From Kiritimatiellia bacterium (GTDB taxonomy: Bacteria > Verrucomicrobiota > Kiritimatiellia > RFP12 > UBA3636), in NCBI GenBank assembly GCA_017648065.1, contig JAGCJJ010000061.1:1-42473 (forward strand): a stretch of DNA of 42,473 nucleotides, given 5' to 3'. The notes beneath the pieces were generated by a model, which was given only the letters and a program-made list of their open reading frames with translations, had not been told where the DNA came from and searched no databases. The position numbers and the translations under genes were made by a program. How positions within the stretch are numbered: the stretch's first letter is position 1; every line of letters starts with the position of its first letter. Below, piece by piece: positions 7,482-15,586 of the stretch.

Positions 7482-8081
7482 ATGAATATAACTTGCCCAC
7501 ATTGTAATACAACATTAGAAATAGATGGTGTTGAGCCTGGAACAACAATTCAATGCCTAGCTTGTAGCAAGAGTTTTGCAGTACAAGAAAATGCTGCTCC
7601 AAAAGTAAAAATTGCAGTTGCACAGGCTCAAGATTTTGGAGGGAAATATTGTCGCTCATGTGGAGCAAAAATCCCACCTAATGCAGCAGTTTGTCTTTCT
7701 TGTGGTTGCAATGTCAATCAAGGGTTTTATTCGTATTGTGAAACTTGTGGTACAAAAAGAGTCAACCCAAATGCTGTAGTATGTATGAATTGTGGATCTA
7801 AATTTCAATCATCTATGGGATCTTCAAATTTTTCTGAATGGTTGACGCCATTCTTATTGTGCCTATTTTTAGGATACTTTGGTGGGCATTTGTTCTATAC
7901 AAAGGAAACAAAATCAGCAATAATAAGACTTTTAATTGGCATCTTCGGTGTAATTTTATCGCCTGTATTTATAGGTATTCCTTTAGCCCTTACTGCTAGT
8001 ATTTGGCATCTTATTGACTTCATTAGGCTTGCATGTGGAACATATAAAACATCAGATGGAAGACTTATTTCATACAAATAG
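7482..8081 (+). CDS. Zinc-ribbon TM2-domain membrane protein, copy 2
   Basis: 199 residues; tandem paralogue of the gene at 6589. The first 130 or so residues differ from copy 1 at only a few positions (for example QCLAC for QCPAC and KIPPNA for KILSNA). The second membrane segment is a regular TM2 hydrophobic helix (VILSPVFIGIPLALTASIWHLIDF), so this copy looks like the standard form and copy 1 the diverged one. The eight zinc-ligand pairs are all kept. The ribosome site AGGAG is conserved. There is no poly-G tract here; expression may come from read-through of the copy 1 terminator or from an unseen promoter within the 240-base gap. Confidence 0.85.
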   Translation: MNITCPHCNTTLEIDGVEPGTTIQCLACSKSFAVQENAAPKVKIAVAQAQDFGGKYCRSCGAKIPPNAAVCLSCGCNVNQGFYSYCETCGTKRVNPNAVVCMNCGSKFQSSMGSSNFSEWLTPFLLCLFLGYFGGHLFYTKETKSAIIRLLIGIFGVILSPVFIGIPLALTASIWHLIDFIRLACGTYKTSDGRLISYK

Positions 8082-8140
8082 TTTACTATTGAGATGAGAG
8101 GAATAAATCATTGTGTTTTAGCAGACACAATGCAATAAAG

Positions 8141-8179
8141 AAGTCCCCTTGTGCTTTAATTGGCATTGGGGGACTTTTT
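8141..8179 (+). terminator. Terminator of TM2 copy 2, perhaps bidirectional
   Basis: AAGTCCCC (8141-8148) pairs with GGGGACTT (8169-8176), running into TTTTT. The CATTGTGTT-type hairpin upstream is only partly kept in this copy. The GH10 operon converges from the other side (stop at 8240), and the complementary strand also shows a short T-rich run, so it may serve both. Confidence 0.8.
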
Positions 8180-8239
8180 GTCTAAATTTATAGACACGAA
8201 TGCGGTATCAAAGGTTTATTTGTAGAATCTAATAAACAC

Positions 8240-9658
8240 TTATTTTACCTCAATAGTCTTTTCTGTGCCGTCTGGCAATGTAATCTTATACTTGCCACGG
8301 AAGCCACGGAAGCACACCTTGCCACCCTCAACAGGAAGCTCAAGATTTGTCTTCCACTCCTTGTTGATTAAATCATTCAACGCATAGTATGATTTCTTTG
8401 GAGTCATATCTCGATGGAATAATCCAGAGAAGCTTGGCTCTCCTGGAGCACCGCAATCATCAACCACATTCCACCAAGTAATTCCCATCATTGGCTCTAA
8501 GCTGAACCACAAACGATAGAATTGACGTAGAATCATTGCCTGCTGCTCTTCACCACGAGGTGTCTGAGGTGAGGTGATTGTAATTTCACTCAAGTGTACT
8601 GGCAAACCACATGCCCAGCTGCCCATTGCCTTTGCACGTAGCTCATCTGGGCACTTAAGGATTGTTTTTCCTTCAGCAATGTCCTGACAATCCTTTGGAT
8701 TGAAGAGGTGCATCTGCTGCCCCTGAATATCAATCTTGCAGCCACGCTCAATAAGCTCCTCAATTTGCTTTTTGTAGCTCTTGTTAACAAACCAATCGTT
8801 GATGTTTAGCAATGCTTTCTCAGGAAGCAACTCCTGCGCAAGCTTAAATGAGCGATATGTATAGTCGCCAGGCATAAAGCCACAGGTTGACTTACAAATC
8901 TTGTCTCCCTCTACAAGTTTGTTCTCATGATAGTCGCAACCAGACTCGTTTACAACATCCCAGCTGTCTACATCATCCTTGTAGTGTGCAATGATATCTT
9001 TTACACGATCCCAATGCTGACGATTCAACTCCTCAACAAATTCAGGAACCTCTGCTTCAATCTCTCTTGGTGTCAGCTTATTAAGCTCACCAATATCATA
9101 AACTGAAGATACAACATCCAAGTCAATTGATGCCTTATATTTTTCTGGTAGCTTTTCAATTAACCAGCGAGGTACGTGCCAATTGTAGTTGCTCCAAACA
9201 AGAGGATGGCCATGAATGCGGATTCCTTTTTCTTTACAGAACTTAATCAATGTTTTTGGAACAGGACGGCGCCAATGTGGCTGCTCTTTTGGATTTTTGC
9301 AGTTATTCCAAAATTCTTCGCTATCCTCATAGGTTGGCTCGTGGCGAGGTTTTCCCTCTTCCATCTCAAACTTCTTCCAATAGAATGGGATTGTGGCAGA
9401 GTTAAACAGTGTGCCATACAATTCCTTGTATCTATCGTTTGCTTCCTTTGAACCAAGCTGCTCAAAATTGAAGATGTGAGCACCAAAAATGAATTTATGA
9501 GAAATTTGCTCAATCTTTACTGTAGCTCCATCTGCAAGTTCAGGCAAATCAACTACAGCATCTGCTTTACGATATTTTTCAATATCTGCGTCAATTCTAG
9601 CCTGCTCCTCATCATTCCAAAGAGCCCAAAAACGTTTATCCATGCATGATTTATCCAT
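8240..9658 (-). CDS. GH10-like glycoside hydrolase (xylanase family), cytoplasmic
   Basis: 472 residues. A small N-terminal beta segment (about 33-65, ending FIFGAHIF) leads into a GH10 TIM barrel. The acid/base glutamate is E238 in WDVVNES and the nucleophile is E358 in HLSEIT. GHPLVW (150-155), DIQGQQMH and WWNVVDD are further family landmarks. A C-terminal beta module (446-472, GKVCFRGFRGKYKITL) follows. There is no signal peptide, so it should act inside the cell on imported oligosaccharides, not on polymeric xylan. The start has a perfect AGGAGG and lies 11 bases after the RraA-like gene. Last gene of the IclR operon. Substrate unknown: xylan-type oligosaccharide or a uronic-acid-containing glycan are both possible. 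Confidence 0.88.
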   Translation of the reverse strand: MDKSCMDKRFWALWNDEEQARIDADIEKYRKADAVVDLPELADGATVKIEQISHKFIFGAHIFNFEQLGSKEANDRYKELYGTLFNSATIPFYWKKFEMEEGKPRHEPTYEDSEEFWNNCKNPKEQPHWRRPVPKTLIKFCKEKGIRIHGHPLVWSNYNWHVPRWLIEKLPEKYKASIDLDVVSSVYDIGELNKLTPREIEAEVPEFVEELNRQHWDRVKDIIAHYKDDVDSWDVVNESGCDYHENKLVEGDKICKSTCGFMPGDYTYRSFKLAQELLPEKALLNINDWFVNKSYKKQIEELIERGCKIDIQGQQMHLFNPKDCQDIAEGKTILKCPDELRAKAMGSWACGLPVHLSEITITSPQTPRGEEQQAMILRQFYRLWFSLEPMMGITWWNVVDDCGAPGEPSFSGLFHRDMTPKKSYYALNDLINKEWKTNLELPVEGGKVCFRGFRGKYKITLPDGTEKTIEVK

Positions 9659-9669
9659 AACACCTCCTA

Positions 9670-10425
9670 TTAAAAATATCCGCCCTTTTCAATAATCTCT
9701 GAAATAGTGTCGCCACTATGTACCCAAGAGAAAATATCGACCTCATTGCGCTCAATGCCCTCTGCACGCAAAAGAACATCGTATGCAATTTCACGTGGGA
9801 TACATAGCACACCATCAATATCACCGAAAATAATATCACCTGGACGCACTGTTACCTTACCAATTTTTACTGGCACCTGATAGTGTGTAATCATGCAGCG
9901 ACCTAGAGAACCATTTGATGTACGATATTTATAAAAGATTGGGAAATCCTGCTCAAGGATTTGCTTTGTATCACGAATGCCTCCGGCAATAACGGCACCA
10001 CGAATGCCCTTTGTGATAGCTGTTGCTGTCATCACGCCACCCCATAGAGATGCTTCTGTATCCTCAGATGTGTCCCAAACAACAATGCCATCTGGCTTCA
10101 TCTCGTCAAGCATTTGTGCACGGAATGTCATCTCGCCTTCAATCATTACATTTGGAGCAGATTTTACAGTAAATGCCTCACCACAAACTGTCATATGATC
10201 GCGTAGTGGCATAATGCTGGAAGGAAGATTTTGATTTAGCAAACATAGCTCGCGCATAACATCGTTGATGCAGCCTGTGTATAGCTTTTCATAGCGCTCG
10301 CAAAGCTCCTTGATAGGAATTGGAAGCTCATTTGTTGGGATGTGTTGACGTTGTGTAATAAGACGGTCTAATTTCATCAGACCTGCCTCTTTTGCTTTTT
10401 CTCTCATATCTTTTAATGATGGCAT
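9670..10425 (-). CDS. RraA-like aldolase (HMG/CHA aldolase family)
   Basis: 251 residues of the RraA/4-hydroxy-4-methyl-2-oxoglutarate aldolase family. The Mg-binding signature is visible in WGGVMTATAITKG followed by AVIAGGIRDT, and GDIIFGDIDGVLCIP is the usual C-terminal landmark. Family members are class II pyruvate aldolases; others inhibit RNase E. Position between two GH10-like glycosidases and downstream of an enolase-superfamily dehydratase favours an aldolase: it could split the 2-keto-3-deoxy acid made by the dehydratase into pyruvate and an aldehyde. That assignment is inference from context. The start is preceded by AAAGGAG. Confidence 0.82.
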   Translation of the reverse strand: MPSLKDMREKAKEAGLMKLDRLITQRQHIPTNELPIPIKELCERYEKLYTGCINDVMRELCLLNQNLPSSIMPLRDHMTVCGEAFTVKSAPNVMIEGEMTFRAQMLDEMKPDGIVVWDTSEDTEASLWGGVMTATAITKGIRGAVIAGGIRDTKQILEQDFPIFYKYRTSNGSLGRCMITHYQVPVKIGKVTVRPGDIIFGDIDGVLCIPREIAYDVLLRAEGIERNEVDIFSWVHSGDTISEIIEKGGYF

Positions 10426-10448
10426 TTTTATTCTCCTTTTTTAAATTT

Positions 10449-11792
10449 TTAGTTAAGACAAATTTCTTTTGTTTGAATAGGATTTTCAGAAAGGCGAAGC
10501 ACCTGCTTCTTTGTTACTCCATTTCCCTCTATGGTTAATTCATAATCGCCATAGAAGCCGCGTAGAATAGCCTTACCTTTTTCATCTGTTTCAATGGTTG
10601 CTTCAGTTCTCCACCTATGATTGAATAATTCATCAATCATATCATAGGCTGGCTTTTTACTTAAATCATAGCGCAACAAACCACCTCTATAATAATTTTC
10701 ACCCTTTGAGAAATCACCCTTTTCTGCACCAACGGCATACCCATCAATTAAATTCCAGTAGATAATACCATTCATTGCTTTATGAGAGAACCACAATGGA
10801 TAGAAGCGGCGAACCATTTCAGCTTGAAACTCCTCTTCACAGGCCTCAGGTGAATATGCAGGGAAGGTTATCTCTGTAATCTGAAGAGGCTTTCCAAGCA
10901 TTGCATAGCAATCCATAACATCAAGGTGACGCATAGGGTCACAGCTTTGCTGTGTATAATTTAGGAAGTGCTCACGCTTGCAGAAAAGATGGAATTGCAT
11001 ACCTATTGTATCAATAGGTGCTCCCTTAAGTAGAGCGCGCTCTATTTGCATAAAATAAGGGCTTCTATCATGGAAAAACTCATGATTATTCCAAATATAA
11101 TTATCATTTATAATCAAATTGTTGCCCGGGAAGAATTGTCGTGCAGCATTAAAGCTCCACTCAATCAAATCTCGTGCATAATAGATGCTTGGTAGGTGTT
11201 TTTCTTCATTGTGATAGCACCAGAAGGTCTCATTTGTTACTTCCCAATCTTGAATTTTATCTGCATATAGCTCACCTAGCTCTTTAAAATGCTTTGTCAA
11301 AAGCATTTTCTCTGTTTGCAGATCAGAATTCATCCAATCAAGAGTTTTAATACAAGGATAATTTAAGCAATGAGCCTTAGGGTGAATCCCATATTTTGAA
11401 CAAAACTCAAGGCAACGGTCTGGGGTGGGTCTGCGGTAAATATATGGGCTATCTTTTTTATAGCGAGGCTTCCCTTGCTCTGGCTCTAGAGTATTCCAGT
11501 AGAAAGGAAGAGTTGCTAGATTAAAGACCTTTGCAAAGGTCTCCTCATAATATTTATTATCCTCTGGCGTTGGCATCTCATCGAGCATAAAGCAATTTGC
11601 ACCATGCTTAAATTGGTGGCGAATTTGCTTTGCACGAATTTTCACTCCAGAAAGAGGCTGATTAGAGGCATCCGTAAGATAAAGCGTAACATCTCCCTTA
11701 CGATTTTTCTCTATACCTGCATTGATGACCGCATTAAGGTAGTCATCATTTCTTTCCCATTTCTCAAAAACCTTACATAGCTCTGACTTCAT
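10449..11792 (-). CDS. Second GH10-like glycoside hydrolase, cytoplasmic
   Basis: 447 residues, a distant paralogue of the gene at 8240. The N-terminal beta domain (33-66, GDVTLYLTDASNQPLSGV onward) precedes the barrel. Both catalytic glutamates are present: E188 in WEVTNET and E307 in QITEITF. DTIGMQFHLF (261-270) and IIYWNLIDG (about 343-351) match the family. A short C-terminal beta module (GKAILRGFYGDYELTI) follows. No signal peptide. Low similarity to its neighbour suggests a different linkage or substituent. The usual GHPLVW motif is replaced by KAHCLNY, so the substrate cleft differs from true xylanases. Ribosome site AGGGT. Confidence 0.83.
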   Translation of the reverse strand: MKSELCKVFEKWERNDDYLNAVINAGIEKNRKGDVTLYLTDASNQPLSGVKIRAKQIRHQFKHGANCFMLDEMPTPEDNKYYEETFAKVFNLATLPFYWNTLEPEQGKPRYKKDSPYIYRRPTPDRCLEFCSKYGIHPKAHCLNYPCIKTLDWMNSDLQTEKMLLTKHFKELGELYADKIQDWEVTNETFWCYHNEEKHLPSIYYARDLIEWSFNAARQFFPGNNLIINDNYIWNNHEFFHDRSPYFMQIERALLKGAPIDTIGMQFHLFCKREHFLNYTQQSCDPMRHLDVMDCYAMLGKPLQITEITFPAYSPEACEEEFQAEMVRRFYPLWFSHKAMNGIIYWNLIDGYAVGAEKGDFSKGENYYRGGLLRYDLSKKPAYDMIDELFNHRWRTEATIETDEKGKAILRGFYGDYELTIEGNGVTKKQVLRLSENPIQTKEICLN

Positions 11793-11826
11793 TTCTTTAC
11801 CCTATTAAAAATGTGCAACACAAAGG

Positions 11827-13143
11827 TTATGACCAGCGTCTGTCGTTAGACCACTCATGATCCCACTCTGTTGTAGGAGCCCATGCTTCAGGGCAGCTCT
11901 CGTGAAGATTTGCCTTAATCAAATCTTCGTTTAGCTCTTCAATACCCAAGCCAGGTGCATTAGGAACAGTGATATAGCCACCCTCGTAAGAAAGAGCAGG
12001 CTTTACAAGATCACCCCACCAAGGTACATCTACAGAGTGAAGCTCTAGCGACATAAAATTACGTGTTGCAGCAGCAACATGAACAGCAGCCATACAAGCA
12101 ATTGGACTTTCTGCCATATGAATATTCATCTGCACACCATAGTCCTCTGCCATATCGCCAATCTTCTTTGTTTCAAGAATACCACCAGCTGTTAGCACAT
12201 CCGGATGGACAACAGCCAAAGCACCAGACTCAAATAATGGCTTATAATTTTCCTTTAGATAAATATCTTCACCTGTGCCCAGAGGAACAGTTGTGGCAGC
12301 GTGTAGCTGCTTCCACATCTCGGTCTGCTGCCAAGGCACAGCATCCTCCATCCATGCAAGATTATATTTTTCCAAACGGCGAGCAAGTTTAATGCAATCC
12401 TCAAGAGGAATATGGCCTAGGTGGTCAATTGCAATTGGAATCTCATAGCCAGTAACTTCGCGGCATTCCTTCATATAATTTTCAAGAAAATCCAAACCAA
12501 CTTCTGTGATATGAATACCTGTGAAATAATGCTCTGTGTTAAATAGGTCATATGCTTCTCCACGCATTGCACGAGGATCAATTGAGCCATGAGGTGTTGA
12601 GAAAACAGTCTTTTTATACTCGCGCATTTTCTGAAGGAAACCAAGAGGAGCAGAAAGTGCACCAGGAACATCCATCAATAGCTCTATGCCAAGATCCATC
12701 TTTAAGAATGTGAAGCCACGGTCCATGCGCTCCTTCAATGCTTTACCCATATCGCGGCCGCCACCCTCTGAATCAGTATCGCAATAGCAACGAATTGTGT
12801 CGCGGAATTTTCCGCCTAGCAGCTGCCATACAGGTACGCCCCATGCTTTACCAGCAATATCCCAGCAAGCAACTTCAATTGCACATACACCGCCAGCCTG
12901 ACGAGAATCTCCGCCAAACTGCTTGATGCGACGAAATATTTTGTCTACATTGCATGGATTTTCACCAAGTATTCTGCTCTTAAGCATAGCTGCATATGTT
13001 TTGCTTGATGCATCGCGTACTTCACCATAGCCTACAATGCCTTGGTTTGTATAAAGCTTCAATAGAGTGCAACGCTTTGGTGCTCCATCAATTTCAGCAA
13101 AGCGCATATCTGTAATTTTTAATGTTGCTGGATCAATTTTCAT
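11827..13143 (-). CDS. Enolase-superfamily sugar-acid dehydratase (MR/MLE-like)
   Basis: 438 residues with the enolase-superfamily capping domain and barrel. Metal ligands are D240 (AIDHLGH), E266 (WMEDAVP) and E292 (GTGEDIY). A K-x-D pair (K148/D150 in FLKMDLG) sits on the second strand and a histidine (H342 in NIHMAESP) is a candidate base on the opposite face. Members dehydrate or racemise aldonic and uronic acids. Being first structural gene after an IclR regulator and upstream of an RraA-like aldolase suggests dehydration of a sugar acid to a 2-keto-3-deoxy acid. The exact substrate cannot be read from sequence. The start has AGAGG; the gap to iclR is 66 bases with no terminator. Confidence 0.85.
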   Translation of the reverse strand: MKIDPATLKITDMRFAEIDGAPKRCTLLKLYTNQGIVGYGEVRDASSKTYAAMLKSRILGENPCNVDKIFRRIKQFGGDSRQAGGVCAIEVACWDIAGKAWGVPVWQLLGGKFRDTIRCYCDTDSEGGGRDMGKALKERMDRGFTFLKMDLGIELLMDVPGALSAPLGFLQKMREYKKTVFSTPHGSIDPRAMRGEAYDLFNTEHYFTGIHITEVGLDFLENYMKECREVTGYEIPIAIDHLGHIPLEDCIKLARRLEKYNLAWMEDAVPWQQTEMWKQLHAATTVPLGTGEDIYLKENYKPLFESGALAVVHPDVLTAGGILETKKIGDMAEDYGVQMNIHMAESPIACMAAVHVAAATRNFMSLELHSVDVPWWGDLVKPALSYEGGYITVPNAPGLGIEELNEDLIKANLHESCPEAWAPTTEWDHEWSNDRRWS

Positions 13144-13209
13144 TGATAATTCCTCTTTTCTTTGTTTATTAAATTAATTGTTAAGTAAATTCGTTTTGTT
13201 TTAAATCAA

Positions 13210-13935
13210 TTATGACTCTTTAATACATTGCTTAGCAAAACTAATCAATTTTGTGCCAAGAATACCTTCATCATAAGAGCCTTGAGGCAAGATAAAGGTC
13301 AGCGAGGCAACAATTTTATTATTTGAATCATAAATAGGTGCTGTCATTGCAGAGATTGGCCAATCAGAATGCTTAGGTCTTAAACAAAAACCACGCTTTT
13401 TAATTTGGCGGAAATATTCTTCAAATTCCTCACGAACCTCTTGAGAAGCATTACATTCATTATATATCAGCTCTCTGTCTGAAGGCTTTTCTTCGTAAAG
13501 CAAGCATGCACCTGATGTTCCCTCTGCAATTGTAAAGCCATAGCCTTCTTTTCCTGTTGTTATAAATGGACCAGGTGGCTCTGCTCGGGCAAAAACATAT
13601 TGCTCTAAACCATAGCGAATAGAAATTTTACATGCAATGTGATGTTCATCAGCTATATTTTGGATTACCTTACGAGCAGTATCAAGCTCAAGCATTTCGT
13701 CATGCAAAGTCATAACAATTGGTAACAAACCAGATGACAGCTGATACATACCATAACCAGCATTTGATTTTTCAATCCATTTATGCATACATAAAGAATT
13801 GATAATACGATATGTTGTTGTTTTAGAAATGGCAAGCTTTTCAGCCAATTCATTTCTGGACATACCATTAGGTGAAGCAGCTAAAATTTCGACTAATTCG
13901 ATTGCTTTATATACAGCTGGAATAATATTTTTCAT
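13210..13935 (-). CDS. IclR-family transcriptional regulator
   Basis: 241 residues from ATG 13935. The N-terminal winged helix-turn-helix (about 8-65, AVYKAIELVEIL and ELAEKLAISKTTTYRIINSL) is typical of IclR. The C-terminal effector domain (about 75-240) includes GTSGACLLYEEKPS and the ISAMTAPIYD strand. IclR proteins usually sense a small acid and control the neighbouring catabolic genes. A longer reading starting at 14004 adds 23 residues of AT-rich untranslated sequence and overlaps the promoter; I reject it. The gene heads the GH10/enolase operon on the same strand, so regulator and enzymes are probably one transcript. A palindrome lies just upstream of its promoter. Confidence 0.9.
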   Translation of the reverse strand: MKNIIPAVYKAIELVEILAASPNGMSRNELAEKLAISKTTTYRIINSLCMHKWIEKSNAGYGMYQLSSGLLPIVMTLHDEMLELDTARKVIQNIADEHHIACKISIRYGLEQYVFARAEPPGPFITTGKEGYGFTIAEGTSGACLLYEEKPSDRELIYNECNASQEVREEFEEYFRQIKKRGFCLRPKHSDWPISAMTAPIYDSNNKIVASLTFILPQGSYDEGILGTKLISFAKQCIKES

Positions 13936-13986
13936 ACTTATATTTATAGTAATAATCACATTTACTAATGAATATTTTATTCTTTT

Positions 13987-14014
13987 TGTATAAAAAAGCA
14001 ACAAAAAGGGTCAA
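13987..14014 (-). promoter_or_regulatory. Promoter of the iclR-led operon
   Basis: On the minus strand the -35 is TTGACC (14009-14014) and the -10 is TATACA (13987-13992), with a 16-base spacer. This places transcription start about 45 bases before the iclR ATG. Confidence 0.65.
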
Positions 14015-14023
14015 AAATAATTC

Positions 14024-14037
14024 AATATTGCAATATT
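14024..14037. promoter_or_regulatory. Palindromic candidate operator AATATTGCAATATT
   Basis: Perfect 14-base palindrome ten bases upstream of the iclR -35. IclR regulators bind palindromes of about this length near their own promoters, so autoregulation is plausible. AT-rich palindromes also arise by chance in DNA of this composition. The rest of the 336-base gap (13936-14271) is AT-rich with no gene. Confidence 0.45.
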
Positions 14038-14160
14038 TTTGGTAAATTTAAAGATTTATTTCATATTTGAACTTTTTTTATTCTAATTTAACATAAATTA
14101 TAACGATTTGCTATTATTCGCATTTGTTTTGCTATTTTGCTTATATTTTATAAAAAACTC

Positions 14161-14190
14161 TTGTGCTAATTTGTTGATTTAGAGTATAAT
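14161..14190 (+). promoter_or_regulatory. Candidate promoter of the DUF3127-prmC-gmhA group
   Basis: A perfect -10 TATAAT (14185-14190) with a weak -35 TTGTGC (14161-14166) and an 18-base spacer. Transcription would start about 75 bases before the ATG at 14272. Confidence 0.5.
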
Positions 14191-14271
14191 AAATATGTAT
14201 TTTTAGTGGCGATTATGGAACGTTGCTAATTACATAACAAATTGATTAAATAACTATAAAGGAGATGCATT

Positions 14272-14640
14272 ATGGCAACTTTCGAAATGGACTGCGTAGT
14301 CGTTAAAATTATGGATACAGAAACCTTCCCAAGTGGTTTCAGTAAGCGCAATATTGTGGTAAAAACAGAGGAGCGTTTCCCTCAAGATATTCTTGTTGAA
14401 TTTCTTAAAGACAATGCAAAGATGGTAGAGCCATTAAAAGAGGGAATGAGAATTAAGCTTTCTTTTGATTTGAGAGGTCGCGAATACAATGGTAGATACT
14501 TTGTTTCTGTGGCAGGGTGGAAGGTTGTAAATCTGGATGCAGTTGAAGAAACTCAAGATGCTGCAATAGCAAGTGAACCTGTTTCTAGCGTTTTACCTAC
14601 AGAGATAGATATTGAGGATGATGAAAATCTTCCTTTCTAA
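14272..14640 (+). CDS. DUF3127 protein with SSB-like acidic tail
   Basis: 122 residues. Residues 1-90 form an OB-like beta domain of the DUF3127 type: FPSGFSKRNIVVKTEERFPQDI and then FDLRGREYNGRYFVSVAGWKV, where the EYNGR-Y-x-W stretch is the hallmark. A flexible linker leads to the C-terminus DIEDDENLPF, which mimics the acidic tip with terminal Pro-Phe used by single-stranded DNA-binding proteins to recruit repair and replication partners. The role is unknown; single-stranded nucleic-acid binding is inferred. It has an excellent AGGAG and opens a run of closely spaced genes (prmC 19 bases on, then gmhA). Confidence 0.82.
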   Translation: MATFEMDCVVVKIMDTETFPSGFSKRNIVVKTEERFPQDILVEFLKDNAKMVEPLKEGMRIKLSFDLRGREYNGRYFVSVAGWKVVNLDAVEETQDAAIASEPVSSVLPTEIDIEDDENLPF

Positions 14641-14659
14641 AAGACATAAATAAATTATA

Positions 14660-15559
14660 ATGTTAACTCAAGAAACAAACCTTGAACAAATTAAATGGTA
14701 TATCGATTCCTCTGTGAATTTTCTGATGCGGAAAGGAATTGATGATCCTAAATTGGTCGTAGAATATCTCGCAAGCCGTATTTTACGTTGTAAAAGATTA
14801 GAGCTTCCTTTGTTTTATGCAAAGCAAGCTACACCACGATTTTGCGAAGTGCTAAAGCGTGGTGTAATGCGTGCAGGAACAGGAGAACCTATTCAATACA
14901 TTTTGGGGGAGTGGGAGTTTCGTGAGTTAACATTAAAGGTCGATAAACGGGCATTAATTCCTCGTCCAGAAACAGAGGCACTTGTTCAGTTATTGTTAGA
15001 TGATGAGCAGCTTGGCAGAGTGCAGGCTCCAGTTGTATTAGATTATGGTACTGGTACTGGATGTATTGCATTATCAGTTGCAAAAGAGATGCCTAATGCA
15101 CGCGTGATTGCGGTTGATGTTTCAGATGATGCACTTTCTCTTGCGCGGGAGAATGCTGCTGCACTTGGATTAGAATCTAGAGTTGGATTTGTTAATGTAT
15201 CTACTGTTGATTTGGCGGATATTTTAGAGCCAAATACAATTAATGCAATAATTTCAAACCCTCCATATATTCCAAGTGCAACCTGCGATGTTTTAGAGCC
15301 AAAGGTAAAGGATTTTGAGCCTCGACTTGCTCTTGATGGTGGTGCTGATGGTATGGATATAGCCAAGGATATTATAGAAGAAGCAGCGATGCTTTTGGTC
15401 GGTGGTGGCTCTCTCTATTTGGAATTGAGTGCAGAGGACAATCAGCCAGAGTTGCTTCGTCCATATATGGAAAGCCTTTCCTTTGAGGATGTTCGTGTTG
15501 TAGCAGATATGTTTAATGCAAAAAGATTTTTAACAGGTAGATTACCGATTGGACTTTAA
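14660..15559 (+). CDS. prmC: Release factor glutamine methyltransferase
   Basis: 299 residues. PrmC (HemK) methylates the glutamine of the GGQ motif in release factors RF1 and RF2 using S-adenosylmethionine. The N-terminal helical domain ends in PIQYILGEWEFRELTLKV. The catalytic domain has the SAM loop DYGTGTG (128-134) and the substrate motif NPPY at 200-203. RALIPRPETE (98-107) is also diagnostic. Length is slightly above the usual 280. No ribosome site is obvious before the ATG, so translation probably depends on coupling with the DUF3127 gene 19 bases upstream. The prfA gene, its frequent partner, is not in the window. Confidence 0.95.
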   Translation: MLTQETNLEQIKWYIDSSVNFLMRKGIDDPKLVVEYLASRILRCKRLELPLFYAKQATPRFCEVLKRGVMRAGTGEPIQYILGEWEFRELTLKVDKRALIPRPETEALVQLLLDDEQLGRVQAPVVLDYGTGTGCIALSVAKEMPNARVIAVDVSDDALSLARENAAALGLESRVGFVNVSTVDLADILEPNTINAIISNPPYIPSATCDVLEPKVKDFEPRLALDGGADGMDIAKDIIEEAAMLLVGGGSLYLELSAEDNQPELLRPYMESLSFEDVRVVADMFNAKRFLTGRLPIGL

Positions 15560-15586
15560 TTAAAACTTAAATTTAAGGAGATTTTT

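Larger units (their letters stand above)
6568..8176 (+). repeat. Tandem duplication of the zinc-ribbon/TM2 gene unit
   Basis: Unit 1 spans 6568-7340 and unit 2 spans 7461-8176. Both begin with AAAGTAATAAAGGAGAT, carry the whole gene and end after the same terminator. The first part of the coding region and the 3' flank are nearly identical. The stretch coding for the second membrane hairpin is different (about 7060-7180 in unit 1, 7945-8020 in unit 2). The 120 bases between the units contain an SGNH-hydrolase remnant. The poly-G promoter belongs only to unit 1. Confidence 0.9.

Noticed and set aside
8240..9658. Secreted xylanase
   Set aside because: No signal peptide or lipobox at the N-terminus; the start is fixed by a strong AGGAGG.
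13936..14004. Longer IclR start at 14004
   Set aside because: Adds 23 residues of AT-rich sequence containing the promoter -10; ATG 13935 begins the known domain.
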